From Ruminococcaceae bacterium UBA4958 (lineage in GTDB: Bacteria > Bacillota > Clostridia > Oscillospirales > Acutalibacteraceae), in assembly GCA_002397355.1 (NCBI GenBank), contig DHAI01000106.1, positions 1,075 through 32,938 on the forward strand: a DNA stretch of 31,864 nucleotides. Direction: 5' to 3'. Shown here in pieces: positions 8,164-14,258 of the stretch. The notes beneath the pieces were generated by a model. That model did no database searches and was not told the origin of the DNA. It saw only the letters and a program-made list of their open reading frames with translations. The position numbers and the translations under genes were made by a program. Within the stretch, counting starts at the first letter, position 1, and each line of letters starts with the position of its first letter.

Positions 8164-8931
8164 ATGAAGGGTGAAGCCAGGGCCCTGCAGAAGCTGAAGC
8201 TGAAAAAGGTCACGGAAGAAAAAAAAGACCTGATTTACGAGCAGCGCGAAACGCTGATCGGGCGCCTCCCCTACTGCTCGGAACGGGAAGCGCTGAGCTA
8301 TATAAGAGACGGAAAAGTCGGGAAACTGCGGTCGTTTCTTGTCAATGTGGCGGATACGGGCATCTACGTCGGGAACCTTTCCGACGACGCGCTCCGGCAG
8401 GAAAAATACGTTGCCGTTTCGTTCATCACGCTTGCCGCCCGCGCCGTGATTGAGGGCGGCTTCCCCGAAGCGCAGGCTTTCTGCCTGAGCGACGAATTCA
8501 TCCACTGCATGGACGGCATGGACCGGGTACAGGACGTGTGCATGCTGATTTATCAGGCGATGCTCGAATTCACGCGCCGCGCCCGGGAAAACCGCCGCGG
8601 CGGGACGATCCGCTCCGAAGCCGTGCAGACCTGCGTCAACTATATCGACACGCATCTGCACTACAAAATTTCTCTCGCCGATCTTTCGGGCGCATGCGGC
8701 CTTTCCCCCTCGCACCTTTCCCGGCTGTTCCGGCGGGAAACCGGGACGCCTCCGTCCGTCTACATCGCAAAGCGCAAGCTGCGCGAGGCGCGCGCGCTCC
8801 TCGCGGAGGGGAAGCTGGACTCCAGCGCAGTGGCCAACGTGCTCGGGTTCTGCTCGCAGAGCTATTTCATCGAATGCTTCAAAAAGGAGTACGGCGTCAC
8901 ACCGGGGGAATTCAGGCGAAACCGGAAATAG
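8164..8931 (+). CDS. AraC family transcriptional regulator
   Basis: DNA-binding regulator of about 255 residues. The C-terminal 100 residues hold the two helix-turn-helix motifs: ISLADLSGACGLSPSHLSRL, then AVANVLGFCSQSYFIECFKK, ending in the usual YGVTPGEFR. The N-terminal 150 residues are an all-alpha-looking sensor region (REALSYIRDGKVGKLRSFL) without a cupin or response-regulator receiver pattern, so the signal is unknown. Two starts compete: ATG 8152 has GGGAG directly abutting it, while ATG 8164 has GGAG 12 bases upstream and AAGGGA close by, so I prefer 8164. Divergent degV may be a target, but that is only inference from position. Confidence 0.85.
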   Translation: MKGEARALQKLKLKKVTEEKKDLIYEQRETLIGRLPYCSEREALSYIRDGKVGKLRSFLVNVADTGIYVGNLSDDALRQEKYVAVSFITLAARAVIEGGFPEAQAFCLSDEFIHCMDGMDRVQDVCMLIYQAMLEFTRRARENRRGGTIRSEAVQTCVNYIDTHLHYKISLADLSGACGLSPSHLSRLFRRETGTPPSVYIAKRKLREARALLAEGKLDSSAVANVLGFCSQSYFIECFKKEYGVTPGEFRRNRK

Positions 8932-9127
8932 GCGCTTCCCCGGAGCGCGAGCCTGAGTCCCTCCCGCCAAAAAGCGGCCGGACGCAAGCGCCTTCCCCAC
9001 GGATACGCAACGACGCGGATTGGACGGAGCTCCGGCGAAATCCTGTTAAAATCTTGTAATTTGCTGATGAAGAAGGAAAAAAGGCACCTTTCAAACGTCT
9101 TATTTTATGAGAGGAGTGTGACGGAGA

Positions 9128-9643
9128 GTGGACGACATCAACCGCCTGCTTGCAAAGGCCGGCAGGGGCGACGGCGCGGCGCTGGAATCGCTTTACAGGC
9201 AGCTGGGAAACGGCGTTTACTGCCTGGCGCTTTCGATTCTCGGGGAAAAAGGCGCTGCCGAGGACGTGCTGCAGGAAACTTTCGTACGCGTATGGACCAT
9301 GGCGCATACCCATTCGCCCGGGAAAAGCGGCAGGAGCTGGATCCTCGCGATCGCGCGGAACCTCTGCCTCGACCGCCTGCGGGCGGCGCAAAACGCCGGG
9401 CCGTCCCAGGAAGGCGAAGAGGAGCGGTCCGGGTCCGAGGCGCTTTCCTTCGTTGACAATCTGGAATTGAAGGACGCGCTCGGCAAACTGGAGGAACAGG
9501 CGCGGAAAATCGTCGTACTGCACCTCGCCGCGGGATTCAAATTCCGGGAAATCGCAGCCCTGCTCGGGGAAAAGCAGAGCCGGGTGCAAAGAGCCTACTA
9601 TGCCGGCGTGGAACAGCTTTCCGCCTATTACACGATTCAGTGA
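9128..9643 (+). CDS. ECF-type RNA polymerase sigma factor
   Basis: A 171-residue group 4 sigma factor. Region 2 runs about residues 10-75 with AAEDVLQETFVRVW and SGRSWILAIARNLCLDRLR, the usual -10-binding and core-binding helices. Region 4 lies about 120-165, with KIVVLHLAAGFKFREIAALL as its -35 reading helix-turn-helix. No region 1.1 or 3 is present. The start is GTG 9128 with AGGAG 11 bases upstream. The membrane-anchored serpin starts 18 bases after the stop, and its ribosome binding site fills that gap, so the pair is an operon. ECF factors are usually held by a membrane anti-sigma encoded directly downstream, the place the serpin takes here. No clear ECF-type self promoter was recognised in 8932-9127. 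Confidence 0.93.
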   Translation: MDDINRLLAKAGRGDGAALESLYRQLGNGVYCLALSILGEKGAAEDVLQETFVRVWTMAHTHSPGKSGRSWILAIARNLCLDRLRAAQNAGPSQEGEEERSGSEALSFVDNLELKDALGKLEEQARKIVVLHLAAGFKFREIAALLGEKQSRVQRAYYAGVEQLSAYYTIQ

Positions 9644-9661
9644 ATGAAAGGAGTGCAACTG

Positions 9662-11071
9662 ATGCGTCTGAACAATTTCGCAAAGAAAGTCGGACGGGAA
9701 TTGCAGGCAGACCTTGCGGGCAGCACGCCGGAAGCGTGGCCCGCCATCGAGGCGGCCGTCCGCCGGGCGGAGCCACAGGCCGAAAGCGGCAAGCCCCGCT
9801 ATGGGAAACGAAAATGGAAATTTGCCGCCGCGGCGATCGCCGTGGCCGTATGCGCCGCCTGTGTCCCGCTTTTTTCCGATCTGATTCCGGTTATTCAGGC
9901 GGAAGCCAAAACGGCCTATGACAACGGCGGCCGTTTGAGCGACGTTTCATCGGAAAAATGCAGCGAAGATTTCATCGAATCCTACAACACGTTCGGCCTC
10001 GATCTGCTGAAGCAGCTCGACGCGTCCGGCAAACAGAACGTCTTCCTCTCCCCCGCAAGCGTCTACCTCGCGCTTGGCATGACCTACGGCGGCGCGGACG
10101 GACGGACGGCGGAGGGCTTTGTGAAAACGCTGCGGCTCTCCGGCAGCGACTTCCCGAAATTCGGGGAAAACTGCCGCGGCCTGCAGGCGATGATGACCGG
10201 GGACAGCTTCCGCCTGGCGAACGCAATCTGGATCGACAACGGTTTCCGCGGCCGGATCAGCGACAGCTTTCTCGACCGCGACCGCGCTTATTTCGGGGCG
10301 TCCGTCGGGACATTGAGGTTCGCCTCCTCCGCGGCGCCGAAGATTATCGGGGACTGGATCAGGAAAAACACGAACGACCGAATCGACCCGAAGATCAAAG
10401 AGTTTGATCCGGACACCGTGATGCTCCTGGCAAACACAATCTATTTCAAATCGGACTGGAAAGACCAGTTCGATGCCAACAACACTAGGGACGACGTTTT
10501 CCACGCACTGTCCGGCGACAAAACGCTGAAATTCATGCACGGCATGCGCGGCGGTTATTTTGAGGACGAGACGCTCCAGGGAATCCGCCTCCCCTATGAG
10601 GACGGGAAAACATCGCTGCTGATCCTTCTCCCCAAAAAGGATCTGAGCGGCATGGCAAGCAGCCTCTCGGCGGAAAAACTGGCAGCCTTCCTGCGGCAGG
10701 GCAGGGAAAGCAAGGAATCCGCACAGCTTTCGCTGCCGCGCGTCCACTTCAGCTATGACGCCACGCTGAACGACGCGCTGAAAGCCATGGGCCTCGCGGA
10801 GGCGTTCGGAGGGCAGGCGGATTTCGGCGGGATGCTCCGCCCGGGCGGCGGGAATCTTGCCATTTCCAAGGTTCAGCACATGACCGCCCTCTCCATCGAC
10901 GAGAAAGGCACGGAAGCCGCGGCCGCCACAACGGTTGCGATGGTCGCAAGCGCCCCCGTGATGGAACACGAGATGAACGTCGACCATCCGTTTTTCGCCG
11001 CGATCATGAACGACGAGAGCGGAGCGGCGCTTTTCGCCGGCGTTATCGCGGACCCGTCCGCCGGAGAATGA
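9662..11071 (+). CDS. Membrane-anchored serpin with anti-sigma-like N-terminus
   Basis: A 469-residue protein. AAAGGAG lies eight bases before ATG 9662, so I reject the ATG at 9644. Residues 1-53 are charged and probably cytoplasmic, with a basic stretch just before the hydrophobic segment 54-71. That predicts N-in topology and puts the rest outside the cell. Residues about 98-466 form a full serpin domain: NVFLSPASVYLALGMTYGGA, LANTIYFKSDWKDQF, and a reactive-centre hinge GTEAAAATT from Gly416. The small-residue hinge (P15-P9) marks inhibitory serpins. Counting from Gly416 puts P1 at Ser430, within VASAPVM, which would suit elastase-like or subtilisin-like proteases; the loop end is uncertain by a few residues. 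Position after an ECF sigma gene and topology suggest an anti-sigma or protease-sensing role, which is inference. Serpins are sporadic in bacteria. Confidence 0.9.
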   Translation: MRLNNFAKKVGRELQADLAGSTPEAWPAIEAAVRRAEPQAESGKPRYGKRKWKFAAAAIAVAVCAACVPLFSDLIPVIQAEAKTAYDNGGRLSDVSSEKCSEDFIESYNTFGLDLLKQLDASGKQNVFLSPASVYLALGMTYGGADGRTAEGFVKTLRLSGSDFPKFGENCRGLQAMMTGDSFRLANAIWIDNGFRGRISDSFLDRDRAYFGASVGTLRFASSAAPKIIGDWIRKNTNDRIDPKIKEFDPDTVMLLANTIYFKSDWKDQFDANNTRDDVFHALSGDKTLKFMHGMRGGYFEDETLQGIRLPYEDGKTSLLILLPKKDLSGMASSLSAEKLAAFLRQGRESKESAQLSLPRVHFSYDATLNDALKAMGLAEAFGGQADFGGMLRPGGGNLAISKVQHMTALSIDEKGTEAAAATTVAMVASAPVMEHEMNVDHPFFAAIMNDESGAALFAGVIADPSAGE

Positions 11072-11099
11072 TGCCCCGGCTCCCAGCAAAAACGGCAAA

Positions 11100-11140
11100 C
11101 CCCGCATGGTTCCCTTTCGGGATCCCATGCGGGGTTTTTT
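11100..11140. terminator. Intrinsic terminator after the serpin gene
   Basis: CCCCGCATGG (11100-11109) pairs perfectly with CCATGCGGGG (11125-11134). The loop holds a small inner hairpin (TCCC/GGGA), and six T residues follow (11135-11140). On the minus strand it also ends the Pro/Cys-rich peptide gene, with a weaker T-rich tail. Confidence 0.9.
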
Positions 11141-11165
11141 GACGAAAAAGCGGAGCCGGAAAAAT

Positions 11166-11300
11166 TCAACGCGGCCTGGGCGGGCGCGGGGGCCTTGGTC
11201 CCGGTCCGGGCGGACACGGCCGAGGCGGACAAGGGGGACATGGCGGGCAAGGCGGACACGGGCGCGGAGGGCGCGGAGGGCGCGGCCAGAAAATCGGCAT
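11166..11300 (-). CDS. Small Pro/Arg/Cys-rich peptide (44 aa)
   Basis: A 44-codon ORF with a well-placed AAAGGAG (11310-11316), nine bases before the ATG. The product starts MPIFWPRPPRPPRP and continues with CPP repeats. Five cysteines (residues 15, 18, 21, 24, 29) stand in a CPPCPPCPPCPPRPC pattern inside an Arg-Pro-rich chain, with no acidic residue and a strongly basic charge. Regular CxxC spacing could bind metal or form crosslinks, as in small coat or wall peptides or an antimicrobial peptide; none can be chosen. It ends 25 bp before the shared terminator at 11100-11140, and a second Cys-rich peptide lies upstream on the same strand. The ribosome binding site, terminator and non-random composition support a real gene; no family is recognised. 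Confidence 0.65.
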   Translation of the reverse strand: MPIFWPRPPRPPRPCPPCPPCPPCPPRPCPPGPGPRPPRPPRPR

Positions 11301-11351
11301 AGAAATTCACTCCTTTTGCCACATGATATGCGCCGAACCCCCCTCATGTCC

Positions 11352-11379
11352 AAAAAGAAAGCCGCCCATACCGGGCGGC
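11352..11379 (-). terminator. Intrinsic terminator after the 29-aa Cys-rich peptide gene
   Basis: On the minus strand GCCGCCC and GGGCGGC (arms 11373-11379 and 11361-11367 on plus coordinates) enclose a five-base loop, followed by TTTCTTTTT. It lies 24 bp after the peptide's stop codon and before the Pro/Cys-rich peptide gene. Confidence 0.8.
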
Positions 11380-11402
11380 AAATGTTTCTGGACGTTTTCT
11401 GT

Positions 11403-11492
11403 TTACTGGCCACAAATCGTCCCGGAGCAGCCGAAATTGAATCCGCAGCCGCTGAGACACTGGCAGATATAGCTCCACACAGAAGAACACAT
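11403..11492 (-). CDS. Very small Cys-rich peptide (29 aa)
   Basis: A 29-codon ORF with all control elements in place: promoter TTGAAA-17-TACAAT (11537-11565), GGGAGG eight bases before the ATG, and a T-tailed terminator 24 bp after the stop. The product begins MCSSVWSYICQCLSGCG and ends SGTICGQ. It has six cysteines (residues 2, 10, 12, 16, 22, 27) and several Gly, Ser and aromatic residues, with no charged residue visible. Such composition suggests a disulfide-linked, modified or metal-binding peptide; bacteriocin-like, spore-coat and signalling roles are all possible and none is shown. I recognise no family. Confidence 0.7.
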   Translation of the reverse strand: MCSSVWSYICQCLSGCGFNFGCSGTICGQ

Positions 11493-11536
11493 ATCAACTA
11501 CCTCCCAAACTTAATTTCCCTCTTCGGGATGGCTAA

Positions 11537-11565
11537 ATTGTAACACTTTTGTAATTTGTTTTCAA
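11537..11565 (-). promoter_or_regulatory. Sigma-A promoter for the Cys-rich peptide genes
   Basis: Minus strand TTGAAA (11560-11565), a 17-bp spacer and TACAAT (11537-11542), five of six matches each. It lies 45 bp upstream of the 29-aa peptide start and just past the terminator of the amidase gene, so the peptides form their own unit. Confidence 0.8.
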
Positions 11566-11626
11566 ACGAAATTTATGGTAAAAAAACTGGATGAGAGCGA
11601 AACCGTTTCCCTCCGGCGCCGCCCGG

Positions 11627-11670
11627 AAAAAAACGACCGGGCCGGCAGCGCCCGCAAAGGCGGCCGGCCC
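11627..11670 (-). terminator. Intrinsic terminator after the Amidase_6-type gene
   Basis: Arms GGGCCGGC (11639-11646) and GCCGGCCC (11663-11670) enclose a loop that can fold again. On the minus strand the stem is followed by GGTCG and then seven T (A-run 11627-11633 on plus). The five-base gap before the T-run makes it less than ideal. Confidence 0.6.
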
Positions 11671-11709
11671 CATCGGATGCGGCAAGCTTCGTCCGGCGGC
11701 ACGGTGCAA

Positions 11710-12207
11710 TCAGGGCACATTCACACGGGTGACATGCAACAGGCGGAAGCGCGCATAGGTATAACTGGCAAGCGGGCGGTTGTCGGCGTCGAACGTATGG
11801 GCGGCAACCAGGATGTTTTCCGGCGCCGGACGCTCCCCGACGGAGACGATCACCGGGGAATGGCGAAACGTCTGCCCGTCGAAGGAAAGCTGCACGATAT
11901 CCCCGGGCCTTGCCTGAAAAAGATCCGCCTCCGCCGCCACCGGGCCGACCCCGTGGTTGCCGGTCAGAAAGCGGTACAGGAATTCCACGCCGGTCCAGGC
12001 GGGCGCATAATTGTTCGAGCGGTAATAATACCATCCGAAAGTACGCGTTGGATTCATAACGCCGGCTCCTGCGTATATCACCTGCGACGCGAAGTTCGTA
12101 CAGTCTCCCCCGATCCCCGAAAAGTCATAGTACCTCGGATTGCGGCCGAAGGCCCATCTGTGCGCGTAATCGACGGCTTTTGCACGATCATATTGCCTTG
12201 TTTTCAA
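11710..12207 (-). CDS. Amidase_6-type (putative amidase/hydrolase) domain protein
   Basis: A 165-residue, single-domain protein resembling the Amidase_6 family of Firmicutes. Family hallmarks are AVDYAHRWAFGRNPRYYDF at the start, GGDCTNFASQVIYAGAG with the presumed catalytic Cys36, GWYYYRSNNYAPAWTGVEFL, and FRHSPVIVS with the likely His116. The family is papain-like and thought to act on peptide or wall bonds; the substrate is unknown. There is no signal peptide or membrane segment, so it should be cytoplasmic unless released another way. The start appears to be TTG 12205-12207: no ATG or GTG lies between it and an upstream in-frame TGA, and GGGGAG sits nine bases before it. Cys-rich peptide genes flank it on both sides, but separate promoters and a terminator argue for independent units. 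Confidence 0.8.
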   Translation of the reverse strand: MKTRQYDRAKAVDYAHRWAFGRNPRYYDFSGIGGDCTNFASQVIYAGAGVMNPTRTFGWYYYRSNNYAPAWTGVEFLYRFLTGNHGVGPVAAEADLFQARPGDIVQLSFDGQTFRHSPVIVSVGERPAPENILVAAHTFDADNRPLASYTYARFRLLHVTRVNVP

Positions 12208-12422
12208 AGCGGGCCACTCCCCTTCCGTTTCCGGCGCATAAAGTCAGAGGGACGGGGCCGTGCGCCGGCGCGCCCCACCCACACAGCCCATTCTATGCTT
12301 CCCGCGCCGCTTCTGAAACTTCGGCGGAATATACCGCGGGGTTCCGGTTCTCATGGCGACGCGGCAACACGAAATCCGTGGTTTTCGGGGTAAATCCTCC
12401 CGCCGCATTCCTGGCGCCAATT

Positions 12423-12452
12423 TTGACAAGTCGATAGTACGTGGAATACTAT
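12423..12452 (+). promoter_or_regulatory. Sigma-A promoter for the 50-aa Cys-rich peptide
   Basis: Consensus TTGACA (12423-12428), an 18-bp spacer, TACTAT (12447-12452). The peptide ATG follows 20 bp later with a strong ribosome binding site. Confidence 0.8.
12434..12452. promoter_or_regulatory. Inverted repeat overlapping the -10, candidate operator
   Basis: ATAGTA (12434-12439) and TACTAT (12447-12452) form a perfect 6-bp inverted repeat around a 7-bp centre. The right arm is the -10 hexamer itself, so a bound dimeric repressor would block the promoter. No regulator can be named. Confidence 0.4.
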
Positions 12453-12472
12453 AGAGCGAAGGGGGTGTCTAT

Positions 12473-12625
12473 ATGGCATGCTGTTCGAACAAATGCAACT
12501 GTAACGACGATTCTGCCAGCGCTTGCGCGCTGAAAAACATTCTCGACAGCCTGGACGATTTAAACGCGCAGGACTTATGCACTCTGAGAAACGTGATTAA
12601 CCGCATCATCATCTGCAATTCTTAA
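12473..12625 (+). CDS. Small Cys-rich protein (50 aa) with helical C-terminus
   Basis: A 50-codon ORF with a consensus promoter, AGGGGG seven bases before the ATG, and a hairpin 24 bp after the stop. The N-terminus MACCSNKCNCNDD packs four cysteines into ten residues (3, 4, 8, 10); others are at 18, 36 and 48. Residues 19-47 read as an amphipathic helix (LKNILDSLDDLNAQ, then LRNVINRIII). A CC-x3-C-x-C cluster joined to a helix looks like a small metal-binding or disulfide-linked structural protein, perhaps of the spore or cell surface. That is a guess from composition; I know no family. It is clearly expressed as its own unit, divergent from the Amidase_6-type gene. Confidence 0.75.
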   Translation: MACCSNKCNCNDDSASACALKNILDSLDDLNAQDLCTLRNVINRIIICNS

Positions 12626-12649
12626 AAGCGTAGCCTGTAGGCAACAAAA

Positions 12650-12682
12650 AGCCCACCGGGAAGTCAGGAAGCCCGGTGGGCT
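12650..12682. terminator. Hairpin after the 50-aa peptide gene
   Basis: AGCCCACCGGG (12650-12660) pairs perfectly with CCCGGTGGGCT (12672-12682) around an 11-nt loop. The plus-strand tail is only ATTATG; on the minus strand TTTTG follows. It may work both ways, better on the minus strand. Confidence 0.65.
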
Positions 12683-12770
12683 ATTATGAAAGATATCCCG
12701 GAAGCGGCCGGCCAGACAGCACCGCAAGATACCCCGGCGGAGCGGTCCGGGATCACGTGGATTCAACAGC

Positions 12771-12802
12771 AAAAATCCCCGTCGATCACGACGGGGATTT
12801 TT
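12771..12802. terminator. Bidirectional terminator after the alcohol dehydrogenase gene
   Basis: AAAAATCCCCGTCG (12771-12784) and CGACGGGGATTTTT (12789-12802) form a perfect 14-bp stem with an ATCA loop. The A and T tracts serve both strands. It lies 15 bp past the alcohol dehydrogenase stop. Confidence 0.9.
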
Positions 12803-12817
12803 GAGTGTCATAGGGAA

Positions 12818-14020
12818 TCAAAACGATTCCGTGTAAATCTTCTCTACCGTTTCCTTCGTGCAGTGGATCGGAGCGCAGTCCAGCAGGCCGCTCAGTCCCG
12901 GAGTCTCGAAAGTGAGCTGGACAAGTTTGGACACATCGGACTTCGCAAAGCCGACGTCTCCCAGTTTTTCCGTTACTCCCACGGACTTCAGCCAACTCCG
13001 AACGCCTTCCGCAGCCTTCTCCGCCTCGCCCGCGTCGCCGGTCAGACCGGGAACGACGGCGCTGAGCAGATCTGCCAGGATGGCGCCGGAAGCCGGATAG
13101 ATCGCTTTTATCACGGCCGGCAGCAGAATCGCCAGGCCGAGCCCGTGAGTCAGCTGCGGCTTCATGCCGCTGAGCGGATGCTCCAGCGCATGAGTGATGT
13201 GGAGCGAGCCGTTGTCGAAGCTTGCGCCCGCAATCATGGCGGCATACGCAAGGAAATACCGCGCCGTGAGATCCTTCGGATCCTGTATCGCGAGGGGCAG
13301 GTACTTGGCAACCAGATCGACGACTTCTTTGCCGAGGGTGACCGCAAACGGATTATTCAGGACTGTGGTGGCCGCCTCGACCACATGGTTCACCGCGTCG
13401 ATGCTCACATACCGCGTCTGGTTTGCGGGCAATCCCGTCATCAGGGCCGGATCGTCGATGGAGTAAAGCGGATAAATGCAGTCGTAAGCGATTGCGGGCT
13501 TGTACTTCTTCTCCGGGATCGTAACCACCGCAAAGCGGTTGGCTTCGCTGCCTGTGCCGTGCGTCAGGTTGATGGCGACCAGCGGAGCCGCCTTCTCGGC
13601 GGGAAATTTCATCTCGTAAAGGTCTTCGCAGGTCTTGTCGGGATATTCCAGAAGGATCGCCGTGCTCTTCCCCGCGTCGATCGGGCTGCCGCCGCCGATG
13701 CAGATGACGGCTTTCGCTCCGGCTCCCCTCGCAATCTTCACCGCTTCGTCGACCTGATGGGTTTCCGGATTGGGCTGCACCTTATTGTAGAGCGTGTAGC
13801 GAATGCCCTGCTGATCCAGCGCTTTCGTCACATAATCCCACGCGCCGGTTTTGGCGTAGGCGCTTTTCCCCGTAAGAACAATAACGCTGTCGACACCGCG
13901 GGATTTCAGTTGCCCGGCAATGAAATCCATCTTTTTGATTGCCCCTACCCCAAGGAAAACATGGGTTCCGCAAATGACCGTGCTGACTTGATTGATGTTA
14001 ATCCCTTGTTCCCAAGACAT
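12818..14020 (-). CDS. Iron-containing alcohol dehydrogenase
   Basis: NAD(P)-dependent, iron-activated (type III) alcohol dehydrogenase of 400 residues, presumably interconverting aldehydes and alcohols in fermentation. The nucleotide-binding motif GGGSPIDAGK is intact. Metal ligands are expected in IDAVNHVVEA (Asp and His) and in ITHALEHPLSG and LTHGLGL (two His), and all are present. The frame is open 16 codons further upstream, but CTCCTTT (AAAGGAG on the minus strand) eight bases before ATG 14018-14020 fixes the start at MSWEQGININ. A near-consensus promoter lies at 14057-14085 and a terminator follows the stop, so the gene is transcribed alone. The exact substrate cannot be read from sequence. 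Confidence 0.9.
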   Translation of the reverse strand: MSWEQGININQVSTVICGTHVFLGVGAIKKMDFIAGQLKSRGVDSVIVLTGKSAYAKTGAWDYVTKALDQQGIRYTLYNKVQPNPETHQVDEAVKIARGAGAKAVICIGGGSPIDAGKSTAILLEYPDKTCEDLYEMKFPAEKAAPLVAINLTHGTGSEANRFAVVTIPEKKYKPAIAYDCIYPLYSIDDPALMTGLPANQTRYVSIDAVNHVVEAATTVLNNPFAVTLGKEVVDLVAKYLPLAIQDPKDLTARYFLAYAAMIAGASFDNGSLHITHALEHPLSGMKPQLTHGLGLAILLPAVIKAIYPASGAILADLLSAVVPGLTGDAGEAEKAAEGVRSWLKSVGVTEKLGDVGFAKSDVSKLVQLTFETPGLSGLLDCAPIHCTKETVEKIYTESF

Positions 14021-14056
14021 CCAAAAAACTCCTTTCATAAATAAAATTGTGTAGTA

Positions 14057-14085
14057 ATTATACCACATTGTTATTTAAATATCAA
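14057..14085 (-). promoter_or_regulatory. Sigma-A promoter for the alcohol dehydrogenase
   Basis: Minus strand TTGATA (14080-14085), exactly 17 bp, TATAAT (14057-14062). It lies inside the longer open frame, which supports the start at 14020. Confidence 0.85.
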
Positions 14086-14118
14086 CTGGCGAATTGCAAA
14101 TATCTTCAAATATCGAAC

Positions 14119-14140
14119 AGAAAGCGTTGAAGCGCTTTCT
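14119..14140. promoter_or_regulatory. Cre-like inverted repeat upstream of the alcohol dehydrogenase promoter
   Basis: AGAAAGCG (14119-14126) and CGCTTTCT (14133-14140) form a perfect 8-bp inverted repeat around TTGAAG. The right part, TTGAAGCGCTTTCT, matches about 12 of 14 positions of the CcpA cre consensus. It sits about 42 bp beyond the -35, where CcpA can activate. It could instead be a weak terminator for the lipoprotein gene. Confidence 0.35.
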
Positions 14141-14258
14141 TACGGAAACCGGGACACGGCAGCGCCCTTTTTCGCATCCGGCCGAAGCGGCGCACGGACG
14201 GAACGGTTTCAGCGGCCGGGGGGCTCCTTCCCCGGCAAAGCAAAGCAAACCGCTCCGC

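Noticed and set aside
9644..9661. Upstream ATG of the serpin gene
   Set aside because: The AAAGGAG that would serve as ribosome binding site lies after this ATG and is ideally spaced for ATG 9662.
11106..11543. Plus-strand frame with TRARRARRA-type repeats over the small peptide genes
   Set aside because: It has no ribosome binding site, starts within a terminator and is the complement of the CPP repeat, whose minus-strand ORF has proper signals.
12686..14044. Open frame of about 450 codons on the plus strand opposite the alcohol dehydrogenase
   Set aside because: It is antisense to a clear family member, shows no recognisable domain, has no placed ribosome binding site and runs through two terminators. 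High GC explains the openness.
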